From assembly GCA_946886805.1 (NCBI GenBank), contig CAMPJM010000253.1, positions 1 through 6,189 on the forward strand: a stretch of DNA of 6,189 nt, read 5' to 3'. A program made the position numbers and the translations under genes. This stretch comes from an uncultured Flammeovirgaceae bacterium (lineage in GTDB: Bacteria > Bacteroidota > Bacteroidia > Cytophagales > Cyclobacteriaceae). This document shows positions 1 to 5,510 of this stretch, piece after piece. Position 1 is the stretch's first letter. The number at the start of each line of letters is the position of its first letter. The notes under the pieces are model-generated. The model was not told the DNA's origin. It saw only the letters and a program-made list of their open reading frames with translations, and did not search any database.

Positions 1-66
1 CATAAAAAATCAAACGCATAATTATTATCTGCATTAAATCGATTGCCTTTGTCTGCCCAAAATAAT

Positions 67-270
67 TTGTACATTATTAAAGTGAGAGGGAAAGCCAAAA
101 TTCCTGATTATATTCAATTAAGGGACAATAATTTTGTATTAATTGCGTATTTCAGGGCAGACAGGCCTTTGAAAAATCTTGAAAAGTATGGCCTTGAAGG
201 TAAGGAAAGTGAACTTGAGAAAGTTATTGCTTCCTTACCCTTTGGTAAACTTCAAAAACTTGAAATCTAA
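67..270 (+). CDS. small conserved-looking hypothetical protein upstream of ftsE
   Basis: I do not recognise a named family. From the TTG at 67 the product is 67 residues, beginning M-Y-I-I-K-V-R-G-K, soluble, with no signal peptide or membrane segment. It alternates short beta-like stretches (YIIKVRG, NFVLIAYFRA) with a helical, charged C-terminal half (LEKYGLEGKESELEKVIASL) and ends FGKLQKLEI. The frame has no ATG. TTG codons at 43, 49 and 67 are all possible starts; I prefer 67 because the residues between 43 and 66 look like untranslated leader and the AT-rich stretch just upstream suits a Bacteroidota start. The stop is followed after 9 bases by the ftsE ATG, so the two genes very probably share one transcript. 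The close spacing hints at a link to FtsE or to division, but nothing in the sequence proves this. Moderately confident that it is a real gene; function unknown. Confidence 0.6.
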   Translation: MYIIKVRGKAKIPDYIQLRDNNFVLIAYFRADRPLKNLEKYGLEGKESELEKVIASLPFGKLQKLEI

Positions 271-279
271 TAATACTGC

Positions 280-996
280 ATGTCTTCTTCTTTTTCTTCA
301 GATACAGTTATAAACGTAAAGGATGCCTGTATTTTTCAGGAGCATAATACCATCTTAAATGATATTAGCTTCGAAATAGAGAAAGGTGAATTTGTGTATT
401 TGATTGGAAGGACCGGAAGTGGTAAAACTTCTCTGCTTAAAACCCTTTATGGTGATTTGCCCCTCCGATTGGGAGATATACAAGTGGCAGGTTATGACAT
501 AAGGACCTTGAAACCTTCAAAAGTTCCTTTTTTGAGGAGAAAATTGGGCATCATCTTTCAGGACTTTCAGCTCTTCATGGACCGTTCGGTAGCAGAGAAC
601 CTGATATTTGTAATGAAAGCCACCGGCTGGAAAGATAATGCAAAAATAAAACAAAGGCTATCGGACGTATTGATGCAGGTCGGCTTAGGTTCGGTAGCTT
701 CCAAAATGCCCCATCAACTCTCAGGTGGAGAGCAACAAAGAATAGTGATAGCAAGGGCACTATTAAATGAGCCTGTAATTTTAATTGCGGATGAACCGAC
801 GGGTAATTTGGATCCCGATGTCTCTGAAGGAATTTTTAAGCTTTTTCTGGAAATCAACAAACAGGGTACTGCACTTTTACTCTCCACCCACAATCACCAA
901 TTGATCAAAAGCTTTCCATCGCGGGTATTAAAATGTGATAAAGGAAGACTTCTAGATTCTAAGGTAGATTCTTTTGACTATTCAACCCACGTTTAA
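280..996 (+). CDS. ftsE: cell division ATP-binding protein FtsE (ABC ATPase)
   Basis: A 238-residue cytoplasmic ABC ATPase. With the membrane protein FtsX, FtsE forms the FtsEX complex, which uses ATP to control peptidoglycan hydrolases at the division site. All ABC motifs are intact: Walker A GRTGSGKT (43-50), Q-loop Q94 in IIFQDFQL, signature LSGGEQQR (147-154), Walker B VILIADEP with catalytic E172 (166-173), D-loop NLD (176-178) and switch histidine H204 in STHNH. The length fits the FtsE/LolD/MacB-type stand-alone ATPases, and the text around the motifs (LLKTLYGDLPL, LRRKLGIIFQDFQLF, ATGWKD) resembles Bacteroidota FtsE in particular. The ATG at 280 gives the natural start. It is preceded at 9 bases by a small gene and followed by non-coding DNA. 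No ftsX follows, which is common in this phylum, where ftsE and ftsX are often unlinked. A LolD-like role is the main alternative but less likely. Confidence 0.92.
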   Translation: MSSSFSSDTVINVKDACIFQEHNTILNDISFEIEKGEFVYLIGRTGSGKTSLLKTLYGDLPLRLGDIQVAGYDIRTLKPSKVPFLRRKLGIIFQDFQLFMDRSVAENLIFVMKATGWKDNAKIKQRLSDVLMQVGLGSVASKMPHQLSGGEQQRIVIARALLNEPVILIADEPTGNLDPDVSEGIFKLFLEINKQGTALLLSTHNHQLIKSFPSRVLKCDKGRLLDSKVDSFDYSTHV

Positions 997-1076
997 AAAG
1001 AGATTCTAAAAGCAATATTTCCGGCGAGTGCATTTTCGAATAGCGTGAAAGGAAAATTCTGGCTGTAGTTTTGAGG

Positions 1077-1094
1077 GTTCCCCGTACGGGGAAC
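1077..1094. repeat. perfect 18-base palindrome GTTCCCCGTACGGGGAAC
   Basis: A fully self-complementary 18-mer that can fold as a 7-bp stem with a GTAC loop. It lies 80 bases past the ftsE stop. No T-run follows directly on either strand (the nearest is five T about 15 bases later on +), so it is not a classic intrinsic terminator, though it could still stabilise or end the ftsE transcript. Its right part also forms the left outer arm of the inverted repeats around the glycosylase gene. Confidence 0.7.
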
Positions 1095-1097
1095 GTG
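1080..1097 (+). repeat. left outer inverted-repeat arm of the glycosylase cassette
   Basis: CCCCGTACGGGGAACGTG here matches the reverse complement of 2100-2117 (TCCTGTACGGAGAAGGTG) at 14 of 18 positions. It overlaps the perfect palindrome at 1077-1094, so part of the match is built from self-complementary sequence. Confidence 0.45.
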
Positions 1098-1181
1098 TGC
1101 TATGGCTTGTTTTTCAGTTATTTATGCTTCAATGAAACTGTAATAAGGCAGTATGATCCTATAAAGTAACCTACCGCAGCT

Positions 1182-1195
1182 GTTATAGCCAGTGG
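1182..1195 (+). repeat. left inner inverted-repeat arm
   Basis: GTTATAGCCAGTGG matches the reverse complement of 2073-2086 (GTTATAGCCAATGG) at 13 of 14 positions. It lies 18 bases past the 3' end of the glycosylase gene, while the partner lies 28 bases before its start codon. Confidence 0.55.
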
Positions 1196-1213
1196 TTCTT
1201 GTTCGATTGTCAA

Positions 1214-2044
1214 TTAGTTAGTCAAAAGTTGCCCCCATACTTTACAAATGTTGCCGAAATCAATTCCTGTGTTTGCTGGACTTGTGCTTGGTAATGAAAT
1301 ATATTTTATATCGCTTTTCCTTTCGAAATACTTGTCGTAAAGTGTTTCGGACTTTATTCCATTGAAACCGACAACTTTTAAATTCTTGTGTCTTGCAATA
1401 AAGCCGTCCAAGTCATTTGGCTGGTCGTTTTCGATTGCACTATCAAGACTGCCTTTTCTATTCACCTTATGAGCTACGTCCCAAATACCAATTTCTGACT
1501 TTAATAAAAGTGCCTTTTTGTCCGAGTAGGTGAGTGGTAAATCATTGCCAGTTATTGTCGAAATAATTTTCCAAAATCTGTTTCTTGAATGTCCATAATA
1601 TTCGCCAAGTTCGAGAGATTTGTCACCTGGCATAGTTCCTAAAATCAAAATAGCCGTGGCAGCGTTTGAAATTGGGTCGAATGATGTTTTCGTGTGTGCT
1701 GTGGTTGATTTAGAAGCAACTTTGTCAACCATTTTTTTTGCCAATACTTTTGGTGCTGGCGATAGTGTTGTGGCTTTCAATGCTGCAGTTCCTAATGGTA
1801 TCGCACCGCTCCAACTAATGTCAATAGAAGTTCCGTAGTCATTTACCCTAAAGCTGATACTGTCCTTATGTGCAACGTCAGAACCATTAAACTTAAAAGT
1901 TTTGCGAAACGGTTTTGTTTCGTGGTCAATGTTAACCACCAAAATGTCGCTCCGTGAAACTTTCTTGGTGTCGATTTTATAACTCTTCGATTTTTCAAGT
2001 CTTGTCGAAGGTCGTATAGTTCTATTTCTTGTTATTTCGGTCAT
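1214..2044 (-). CDS. family 6 DNA glycosylase (hypoxanthine/deoxyinosine-DNA glycosylase) with N-terminal extension
   Basis: A 276-residue protein. Residues 122-274 form a UDG-superfamily domain of the hypoxanthine-DNA glycosylase type: F-x-P entry (122-124), ILILGTMPGDKS (132-143), EYYGHSRNRFWKII (148-161), GIWDVAHKVNRKGSLDSAI (186-204), VVGFNG (224-229) and the LPSTSPAN loop (251-258), equivalent to the DNA-binding motif 2 of UDGs. Known family members remove deaminated adenine (hypoxanthine) from DNA to start base excision repair. The family is usually about 160-190 residues, so residues 1-120 are extra: a basic start (1-31), a probable beta-rich segment (33-80, SDILVVNID through SIDISWSG) and an Ala/Lys/Ser-rich linker (87-120). 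I recognise no family for that part. The ATG at 2044 is the only good start upstream of the domain. The gene stands alone inside an inverted-repeat-bounded interval, suggesting acquisition by transfer. A mug-type uracil-DNA glycosylase is the alternative, but the motifs favour family 6. Confidence 0.85.
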   Translation of the reverse strand: MTEITRNRTIRPSTRLEKSKSYKIDTKKVSRSDILVVNIDHETKPFRKTFKFNGSDVAHKDSISFRVNDYGTSIDISWSGAIPLGTAALKATTLSPAPKVLAKKMVDKVASKSTTAHTKTSFDPISNAATAILILGTMPGDKSLELGEYYGHSRNRFWKIISTITGNDLPLTYSDKKALLLKSEIGIWDVAHKVNRKGSLDSAIENDQPNDLDGFIARHKNLKVVGFNGIKSETLYDKYFERKSDIKYISLPSTSPANTGIDFGNICKVWGQLLTN

Positions 2045-2072
2045 TGCTCATTATTTGTTGGCGGTTGTCCTA

Positions 2073-2086
2073 CCATTGGCTATAAC
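2073..2086 (-). repeat. right inner inverted-repeat arm
   Basis: CCATTGGCTATAAC on + is the inverted partner of 1182-1195 (13 of 14). It lies in the 5' leader of the glycosylase gene, so it would be transcribed if the promoter lies outside the cassette. Confidence 0.55.
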
Positions 2087-2099
2087 TAATAAATAGAAG

Positions 2100-2117
2100 C
2101 ACCTTCTCCGTACAGGA
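2100..2117 (-). repeat. right outer inverted-repeat arm
   Basis: The inverted partner of 1080-1097 (14 of 18). It includes a small hairpin, CTCC-GTACA-GGAG, the weaker counterpart of the perfect palindrome at the left end. Confidence 0.45.
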
Positions 2118-2118
2118 G

Positions 2119-2411
2119 TCACTTTAATTCACCAGTCATTAGGATATTTGATTTCAGATAATAAAAATATCGGACATTTGCCCCAAGTTTTCCACTTGAT
2201 CCGTTATTATCGCCACTCATTTCAGCCAATTCGTCTTTTTCTGCTGAACTGCTAGAGTCCAAGACGTTTCGGCTGAATGACAATAGGGCAATTAAAATTT
2301 AAAATGATGGCTCTCAGCCTTTCCGCCTGAACCAGGAAAACCATCATATTTCACCATGCCGCTGAGAAGGTTCATGCGGCCGTTTATTTTTCAAGGTGCT
2401 AATAGACATTA
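2119..2411. other. non-coding stretch between the cassette and the TPR gene: two hairpins and two short open frames
   Basis: With the glycosylase leader this makes 367 bases without a confident gene. On the minus strand, read from the TPR stop, it holds: a hairpin GCCGC...GCGGC (2358-2380); an overlapping 27-codon open frame from an ATG at 2375 to a TAA at 2292 (starting MNLLSGMVKYDGFPGSGGK, ending HHFKF); a second hairpin with a T-rich tail (2304-2347); then a 59-codon stop-to-stop frame (2298 down to 2119) with only an internal ATG at 2220. None has homology that I recognise. It may be 3' UTR and terminator of the TPR gene, a small structured RNA, a small peptide gene, or remains of a gene cut off by the cassette. 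Confidence 0.4.
2304..2347 (-). terminator. possible terminator hairpin downstream of the TPR gene
   Basis: On the minus strand ATGATGG (2347-2341) pairs perfectly with CCATCAT (2310-2304). Inside this, TTTCC (2339-2335) pairs with GGAAA (2324-2320), or alternatively CCTG with CAGG. A T-rich tail, TTTTAAATTTT, follows. It begins 65 bases after the TPR stop. The stem is AU-rich at its base and the T-run is interrupted, so a terminator role is plausible but not certain. Confidence 0.4.
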
Positions 2412-3116
2412 TTAATTCGCTTTAGCCAGATTATCTTTGGCAATTTTATAATCTGGAGCCAATTTAAGGGCAGCTTCAAAGTTCGCTTTGGCCGCTGCCT
2501 TATCGCCCAATTCAAGATTGTTCAATCCCTGAAAATTATGCAAAGCAGCCTTCATAGGAATCTCTTTTTGCTCCTTAGTACTCTGGTCGTTCAATACTAC
2601 TTTTAATTCATTGATAGTTGAATCAGCAAGCAATATGTCCAAAGAAGTTTTGCTTCCATTATGCCTTTTTAAATCAAACTGGAGCATTCCTATTTTGTAC
2701 AAAGTCAATGGGTTGTTCCTTTTCAAATAAAGGCTTTCGTATGCCGATAAAGCCTGGTCTTTAAGTCCAAGATTTTCGAAAGATACTGCCTGAATTTCCA
2801 ATGCCGGAAGGTGATTGGAATTTTTAGCTAAAATCTCCCGGGCTACCAATAGACTGGATGCGTATTGTTGGTATTCGAAATATAAATAAGCCAGAGAATC
2901 CAATAATGAATGGTTGGATGGCTCGATCGCAATCATATTATAAAGGGCATTTTTTGCTACAGAAACATCGTTAAATTTCAAAGCGTTCTGATATACGTTC
3001 AGTTGCGTTTTATAAACATCAGAATTGCCGCCCGCTGCCTCTTGGGCTGTAGAAGTGTTTATAAAAAAAGCAAAAGCTATAATAAAACAGCCGATAATTT
3101 TGAAAGTATTTTTCAT
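2412..3116 (-). CDS. exported tetratricopeptide-repeat (TPR) protein
   Basis: A 234-residue protein with a clear Sec signal peptide: K2 and K6, a hydrophobic core IIGCFIIAFAFFI (7-19), and likely cleavage after STA at residue 24. No lipobox cysteine follows, so it should be periplasmic or secreted rather than a lipoprotein. The mature part is helical with TPR-like 34-residue units at about 35-68, 69-102 and 103-136 (each with small/aromatic positions and ending near N or P), a looser segment at 137-190, and a final good TPR at 191-224 (ALHNFQGLNNLELGDKAAAKANFEAALKLAPDY). TPRs bind other proteins, so a scaffold role in the envelope is likely; the partner cannot be told. The ATG at 3116 directly precedes the signal peptide. 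It has its own transcription unit: repeats upstream, a possible terminator downstream. I saw no clear TTTG / TAnnTTTG promoter before it. Confidence 0.85.
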   Translation of the reverse strand: MKNTFKIIGCFIIAFAFFINTSTAQEAAGGNSDVYKTQLNVYQNALKFNDVSVAKNALYNMIAIEPSNHSLLDSLAYLYFEYQQYASSLLVAREILAKNSNHLPALEIQAVSFENLGLKDQALSAYESLYLKRNNPLTLYKIGMLQFDLKRHNGSKTSLDILLADSTINELKVVLNDQSTKEQKEIPMKAALHNFQGLNNLELGDKAAAKANFEAALKLAPDYKIAKDNLAKAN

Positions 3117-3240
3117 GTATTCTTAATTGGTTTTAGTTATAATATTTTAATGCCTCGGATAGAATTTTTTTAATTTTCGTGTTTTCAATAATATGCCCGT
3201 CTATTACCTACCCCTCGCCAAAGGCATCCCTTCGGGAAAA

Positions 3241-3449
3241 TCCCCTGAAGGGGACTTTAGTGCAGAGATTTATTGAAGTTTTACATTTTAAAATTTAAAC
3301 CTCTGGGAATCCTGCCGCAGTCGCTCGGCTGTGACGAGTGACATCTTAAACAATCTTCCCTCTTCCCACTCCTCACTTCATTCTTCACTCCCAGATTCTT
3401 CCTTCGTCAGAATGACAAAAAAGGAAGATCGGTGGTTCATTTTCGACTG
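3241..3449. repeat. composite dispersed repeat, copy 1 (blocks A-B-D-C)
   Basis: Block A (3241-3298) starts with the hairpin TCCCCTGAAGGGGA, then ACTTTAGTGCAGAG, and ends TTTTACATTTTAAAATTTAA. Block B (3315-3345) is CCGCAGTCGCTCGGCTGTGA followed by CGAGTGACATC. Block D (3346-3386) is a pyrimidine-rich stretch. Block C (3387-3449) carries CTTCCTTCGTCAGAATGACA and GATCGGTGGTTCATTTTCGA. The same order recurs at 3508-3699. On the opposite strand blocks B and C both contain GTCA-type sequence leading to a GGGA or GGATTCCC tail, so they may be diverged versions of one motif. Confidence 0.8.
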
Positions 3450-3507
3450 CGTCCTTCGGTTCTTTCCTTTAATTTCCCTTTGCACAAGTTTTTCGATTAC
3501 CCCTATA

Positions 3508-3699
3508 TCCCCTAAAGGGGACTTTAGTGCAGAGGTACATTTAGGTTTTACATTTCAAAATTTAATATCCCACACTCGTTCGGCCATGACAAGTGACATC
3601 TTACAGCTTTAAACTTGCAACCTTCTTCCTACTTCCAACTCCCAGATTCTTCCTTCGTCAGAATGACAAAACGAAATATCGGTGGTTCATTTTCGACTG
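3508..3699. repeat. composite dispersed repeat, copy 2 (blocks A-B-D-C)
   Basis: Block A (3508-3565) aligns without gaps to 3241-3298; the hairpin is TCCCCTAAAGGGGA, with the loop altered but the stem kept. Block B (3570-3600) matches copy 1 at 25 of 31 bases. Block D is 3601-3637. Block C (3638-3699) matches 3387-3449 closely with one single-base indel. Kept stems with changed loops suggest that the hairpin matters for the element. Confidence 0.8.
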
Positions 3700-3757
3700 A
3701 ACTGCATCTTCCATTTTTTTTCGAACTTCAACTTCACTCTTCCTGCTTAAATCGAGC

Positions 3758-3838
3758 AAGACTTCCGAAGTTCCTTATTTAAAGTTTACTTGTTTAAGAT
3801 ACTTCACCATTTTTTTGAAGCCAAACTTCTGAAGTCTT
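3758..3838. repeat. inverted repeat with 16-base arms
   Basis: AAGACTTCCGAAGTTC (3758-3773) and AAACTTCTGAAGTCTT (3823-3838) are inverted copies matching at 14 of 16 bases, with a 49-base loop. Each arm is also nearly self-palindromic (ACTTC-n-GAAGT). It sits between copies 2 and 3 of the composite repeat and resembles the ends of a very small miniature element. Confidence 0.5.
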
Positions 3839-3844
3839 AAGTTA

Positions 3845-3919
3845 CCGCAGTCGCTCGGCTGTGACGAGTGACATCATGCGGCTTTAGACTTTTAACTTGA
3901 AACCTTCTTCCATCTTCCT
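3845..3919. repeat. composite dispersed repeat, partial copy 3 (blocks B-D)
   Basis: Block B (3845-3875) is identical over all 31 bases to 3315-3345. Block D (3876-3919) resembles 3601-3637 (GCTTTA-AC-TT...AACCTTCTTCC). Blocks A and C are absent. Perfect identity of one B block next to a diverged one (3570-3600) points to different ages or to gene conversion. Confidence 0.75.
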
Positions 3920-3920
3920 G

Positions 3921-3941
3921 CTTCTAATTTCTAACTTCTAA
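3921..3941 (-). repeat. three tandem TTAGAA(G/A) heptamers spanning the CCA stop codon
   Basis: On the minus strand the units TTAGAAG, TTAGAAA, TTAGAAG lie in tandem. The frame rotates through them, so they encode the last residues L-E-V-R-N of the CCA enzyme and then supply its TAG stop (3926-3924). The purine-rich strand continues into block D of the repeat. Confidence 0.6.
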
Positions 3942-5342
3942 CCCCTCCTTTTTCCCCAAGTCAATCATATACTGATAAAGGTCTTTGAAATTATTTTTGA
4001 CTTTTCCTTCCATCACCGCCTCTTTCAGGGCTTCTTTTATATTGCCGACAGTTCTTCCTGGCTTTAAATCAAAGGCTTTCATAATTTCCTCCCCTCCCAC
4101 TTCAGGCTGAAAATTTCGCACGTGATCTTTCTCCTCTACCTCAAGCATTTTTCGTTCCACAAAATCAAAATTACGCAGATATTTTTTAACCTTTACGTCA
4201 TTTTTGGAGGTAATGTCTGCACGGCACAATTTCATAAGGTCTTCTACGTCGTCCCCCGCTTCAAATAGCAGTCTTCTGATCGCAGAATCAGTTACCGTTT
4301 CTTTTACCAAAGCAATTGGCCTCAGATGTAGGCGCACCAATCTCTGGACATACTTCATTTTTTCGTTCAAAGGCAGCTTCAACTTACGAAAAATATTAGG
4401 GACCATTCTGGCCCCTTTATCTTCGTGACCGTGGAACGTCCAACCCACTCGTTCATCAAAACGTTTTGTTGCAGGCTTTGCGATGTCATGCAAAATAGCC
4501 GCCCATCTCAACCACAGATTATCAGACATTTCACATACATTGTCCAGTACCTGCAAGGTATGATAAAAATTATCCTTATGTGATTGGCCATTTATTGTAT
4601 CCGTTCCCAACAAAGCAACCATTTCAGGAAAAACATCCTTCAATATTCCAGCATGGTACAACAGTTTAAATCCATAAGAAGGTTTGGAAGAAAGGATGAT
4701 CTTGTTGATCTCGTCGGTAATTCTCTCCTGAGAAACTATTTTGATTCTGTCTGCCTGGGCAGTTAATGCTTCAAAAGTATCGGGAGCTATATCAAAACCG
4801 AGTTGGGAAGCAAATCTGATTGCTCGCATCATTCTCAGCGGATCGTCAGAGAACGTGATCTCAGGCTCCAAAGGCGTCCTGATCATTTTTCTTTTCAGAT
4901 CTTTTACACCATCAAAAGGATCAACCAAATCACCATAATCGGCTTTATTTAAACTGATGGCTAAAGCATTAATGGTAAAGTCACGCCGCTTTTGATCGTC
5001 TTCTAAAGTCCCGTTTTCTACAATTGGCTTTCGTGTTTCCGACCGATAGGATTCCTTTCTAGCCCCCACAAATTCGATCTCGAAATCCCCTTCTTTGATC
5101 ATTGCAGTACCGAAGCTTTTGAACACAGCCAGGGAATCGGTTTTACCCAAGACTTTGGCAACCCTACTTGCCAAGTCTATTCCACTGCCAACACTTACGA
5201 TATCAATATCTTTTGAAGGTCTTTTCAATAATAAATCCCTCACAAAACCCCCAATAACATAGGTTTCCTGGTCTAATTCTATTGCGCATTGATGAATTAC
5301 TTTAAAAACAGCATTCTCTTCTAAAACCTCACTGAAATTCAT
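3924..5342 (-). CDS. cca: CCA tRNA nucleotidyltransferase with HD domain
   Basis: A 472-residue class II nucleotidyltransferase that builds or repairs the 3' CCA end of tRNAs in the cytoplasm without a nucleic acid template. The head domain (about 1-150) shows the nucleotide-binding GGFVRD (31-36), the metal-binding DID (45-47) in KDIDIVS, FGTAMI (77-82) and KRRDFTINAL (118-127). The linker motif DDPLRMMRAIRFASQLGF (166-183) and the SQERITDEINKII helix (204-216) follow, as in bacterial poly(A) polymerase/CCA enzymes. A C-terminal HD phosphohydrolase domain is present with H261, the HD pair H285-D286 in AAILHDIAKP, and FHGHE (303-307). The tail GGEEIMKAFDLKPGRTVGNI (416-435) is typical of HD-containing CCA enzymes. 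The ATG at 5342 gives the expected length and no truncation is seen. The upstream neighbour is a Sua5-like gene in the same direction after a 168-base gap. The stop codon lies in tandem heptamers. Confidence 0.95.
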   Translation of the reverse strand: MNFSEVLEENAVFKVIHQCAIELDQETYVIGGFVRDLLLKRPSKDIDIVSVGSGIDLASRVAKVLGKTDSLAVFKSFGTAMIKEGDFEIEFVGARKESYRSETRKPIVENGTLEDDQKRRDFTINALAISLNKADYGDLVDPFDGVKDLKRKMIRTPLEPEITFSDDPLRMMRAIRFASQLGFDIAPDTFEALTAQADRIKIVSQERITDEINKIILSSKPSYGFKLLYHAGILKDVFPEMVALLGTDTINGQSHKDNFYHTLQVLDNVCEMSDNLWLRWAAILHDIAKPATKRFDERVGWTFHGHEDKGARMVPNIFRKLKLPLNEKMKYVQRLVRLHLRPIALVKETVTDSAIRRLLFEAGDDVEDLMKLCRADITSKNDVKVKKYLRNFDFVERKMLEVEEKDHVRNFQPEVGGEEIMKAFDLKPGRTVGNIKEALKEAVMEGKVKNNFKDLYQYMIDLGKKEGLEVRN

Positions 5343-5510
5343 CTTTAATTTAATTTATTATCCTTCTCTAATAGGCTCTCAATGGCGAAAGCTTACAGAC
5401 TGCAATTTTTCTAAATCGAAAAACAAGTTTATATCACTCTTTAATTTCGATGAAGTTTGACAAAAAAAACACCAACAGATTAATTTTTAATTTGTCATTT
5501 AAAAACGAAA

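Larger units (their letters stand above)
1077..2118. mobile_element. putative inserted cassette carrying a DNA glycosylase, bounded by nested inverted repeats
   Basis: The minus-strand glycosylase gene sits between two pairs of inverted repeats. The outer pair is 1080-1097 against 2100-2117 (14 of 18 bases match, core GTACGG-GAA-GTG). The inner pair is 1182-1195 against 2073-2086 (13 of 14, GTTATAGCCARTGG). Both ends also hold a hairpin centred on GTAC. The interval separates ftsE (+) from the TPR gene (-), which would otherwise be convergent neighbours. There is no transposase or integrase inside and I found no target-site duplication, so this would be a non-autonomous element or a captured gene cassette. 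The GTTATAGCC / GGCTATAAC ends loosely recall the GTTRRRY / RYYYAAC core sites of integron attC, but spacing and secondary structure do not match a canonical attC. This is an inference from symmetry. Confidence 0.35.
3117..3923. other. 807-base repeat-rich intergenic region without a gene
   Basis: This lies between the starts of the TPR gene and the end of the CCA gene, both on the minus strand. From left to right it holds an AT-rich TPR leader (3117-3180), a small hairpin TCCC-TTC-GGGA (near 3227-3237), two copies of a composite repeat (3241-3449 and 3508-3699), a 16-base inverted repeat (3758-3838), and a partial third copy (3845-3919) that abuts the CCA stop. Open frames here, such as the one at 3331-3612, are read through repeats and begin and end with the same MTSDIL text, so I do not call them genes. 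Confidence 0.75.

Noticed and set aside
1..34. possible 5' end of a divergent minus-strand gene (MQIIIMRLIFY or MRLIFY running off the window)
   Set aside because: Two in-frame ATGs and a hydrophobic start are suggestive, but only 6-11 codons are visible, too few to support a call. The short + strand frames ending at 21 and 36 are equally unsupported.
1163..1213. canonical integron attC site after the glycosylase gene
   Set aside because: GGCTATAAC resembles a core site, but no matching L-box/R-box pair with the expected spacing was found, so only a loose resemblance is reported.
1620..1838. 72-codon + strand open frame
   Set aside because: It lies wholly inside the glycosylase gene on the other strand, and its translation shows no known motif.
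2910..3173. 87-codon + strand open frame
   Set aside because: It is antisense to the signal peptide and first repeats of the TPR gene, which has much stronger protein evidence.
3331..3612. 93-codon + strand open frame in the repeat region
   Set aside because: It starts at a GTG inside block B of the composite repeat and ends in the next block B, with the same MTSDIL text at both ends. It is a reading of repeats and not a gene.
4204..4938. three + strand open frames of 60-74 codons
   Set aside because: All are antisense to the well-supported CCA nucleotidyltransferase.
5415..5451. inverted repeat ATCGAAA / TTTCGAT in the leader of cca
   Set aside because: Seven-base arms 23 bases apart in AT-rich DNA are expected by chance; no operator role can be supported.
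5343..5510. Bacteroidota -33/-7 promoter (TTTG, TAnnTTTG) for cca
   Set aside because: The best match (TAAACTTG) has a mismatch and the nearest upstream TTTG is about 29 bases away, outside the usual 19-21 spacing.
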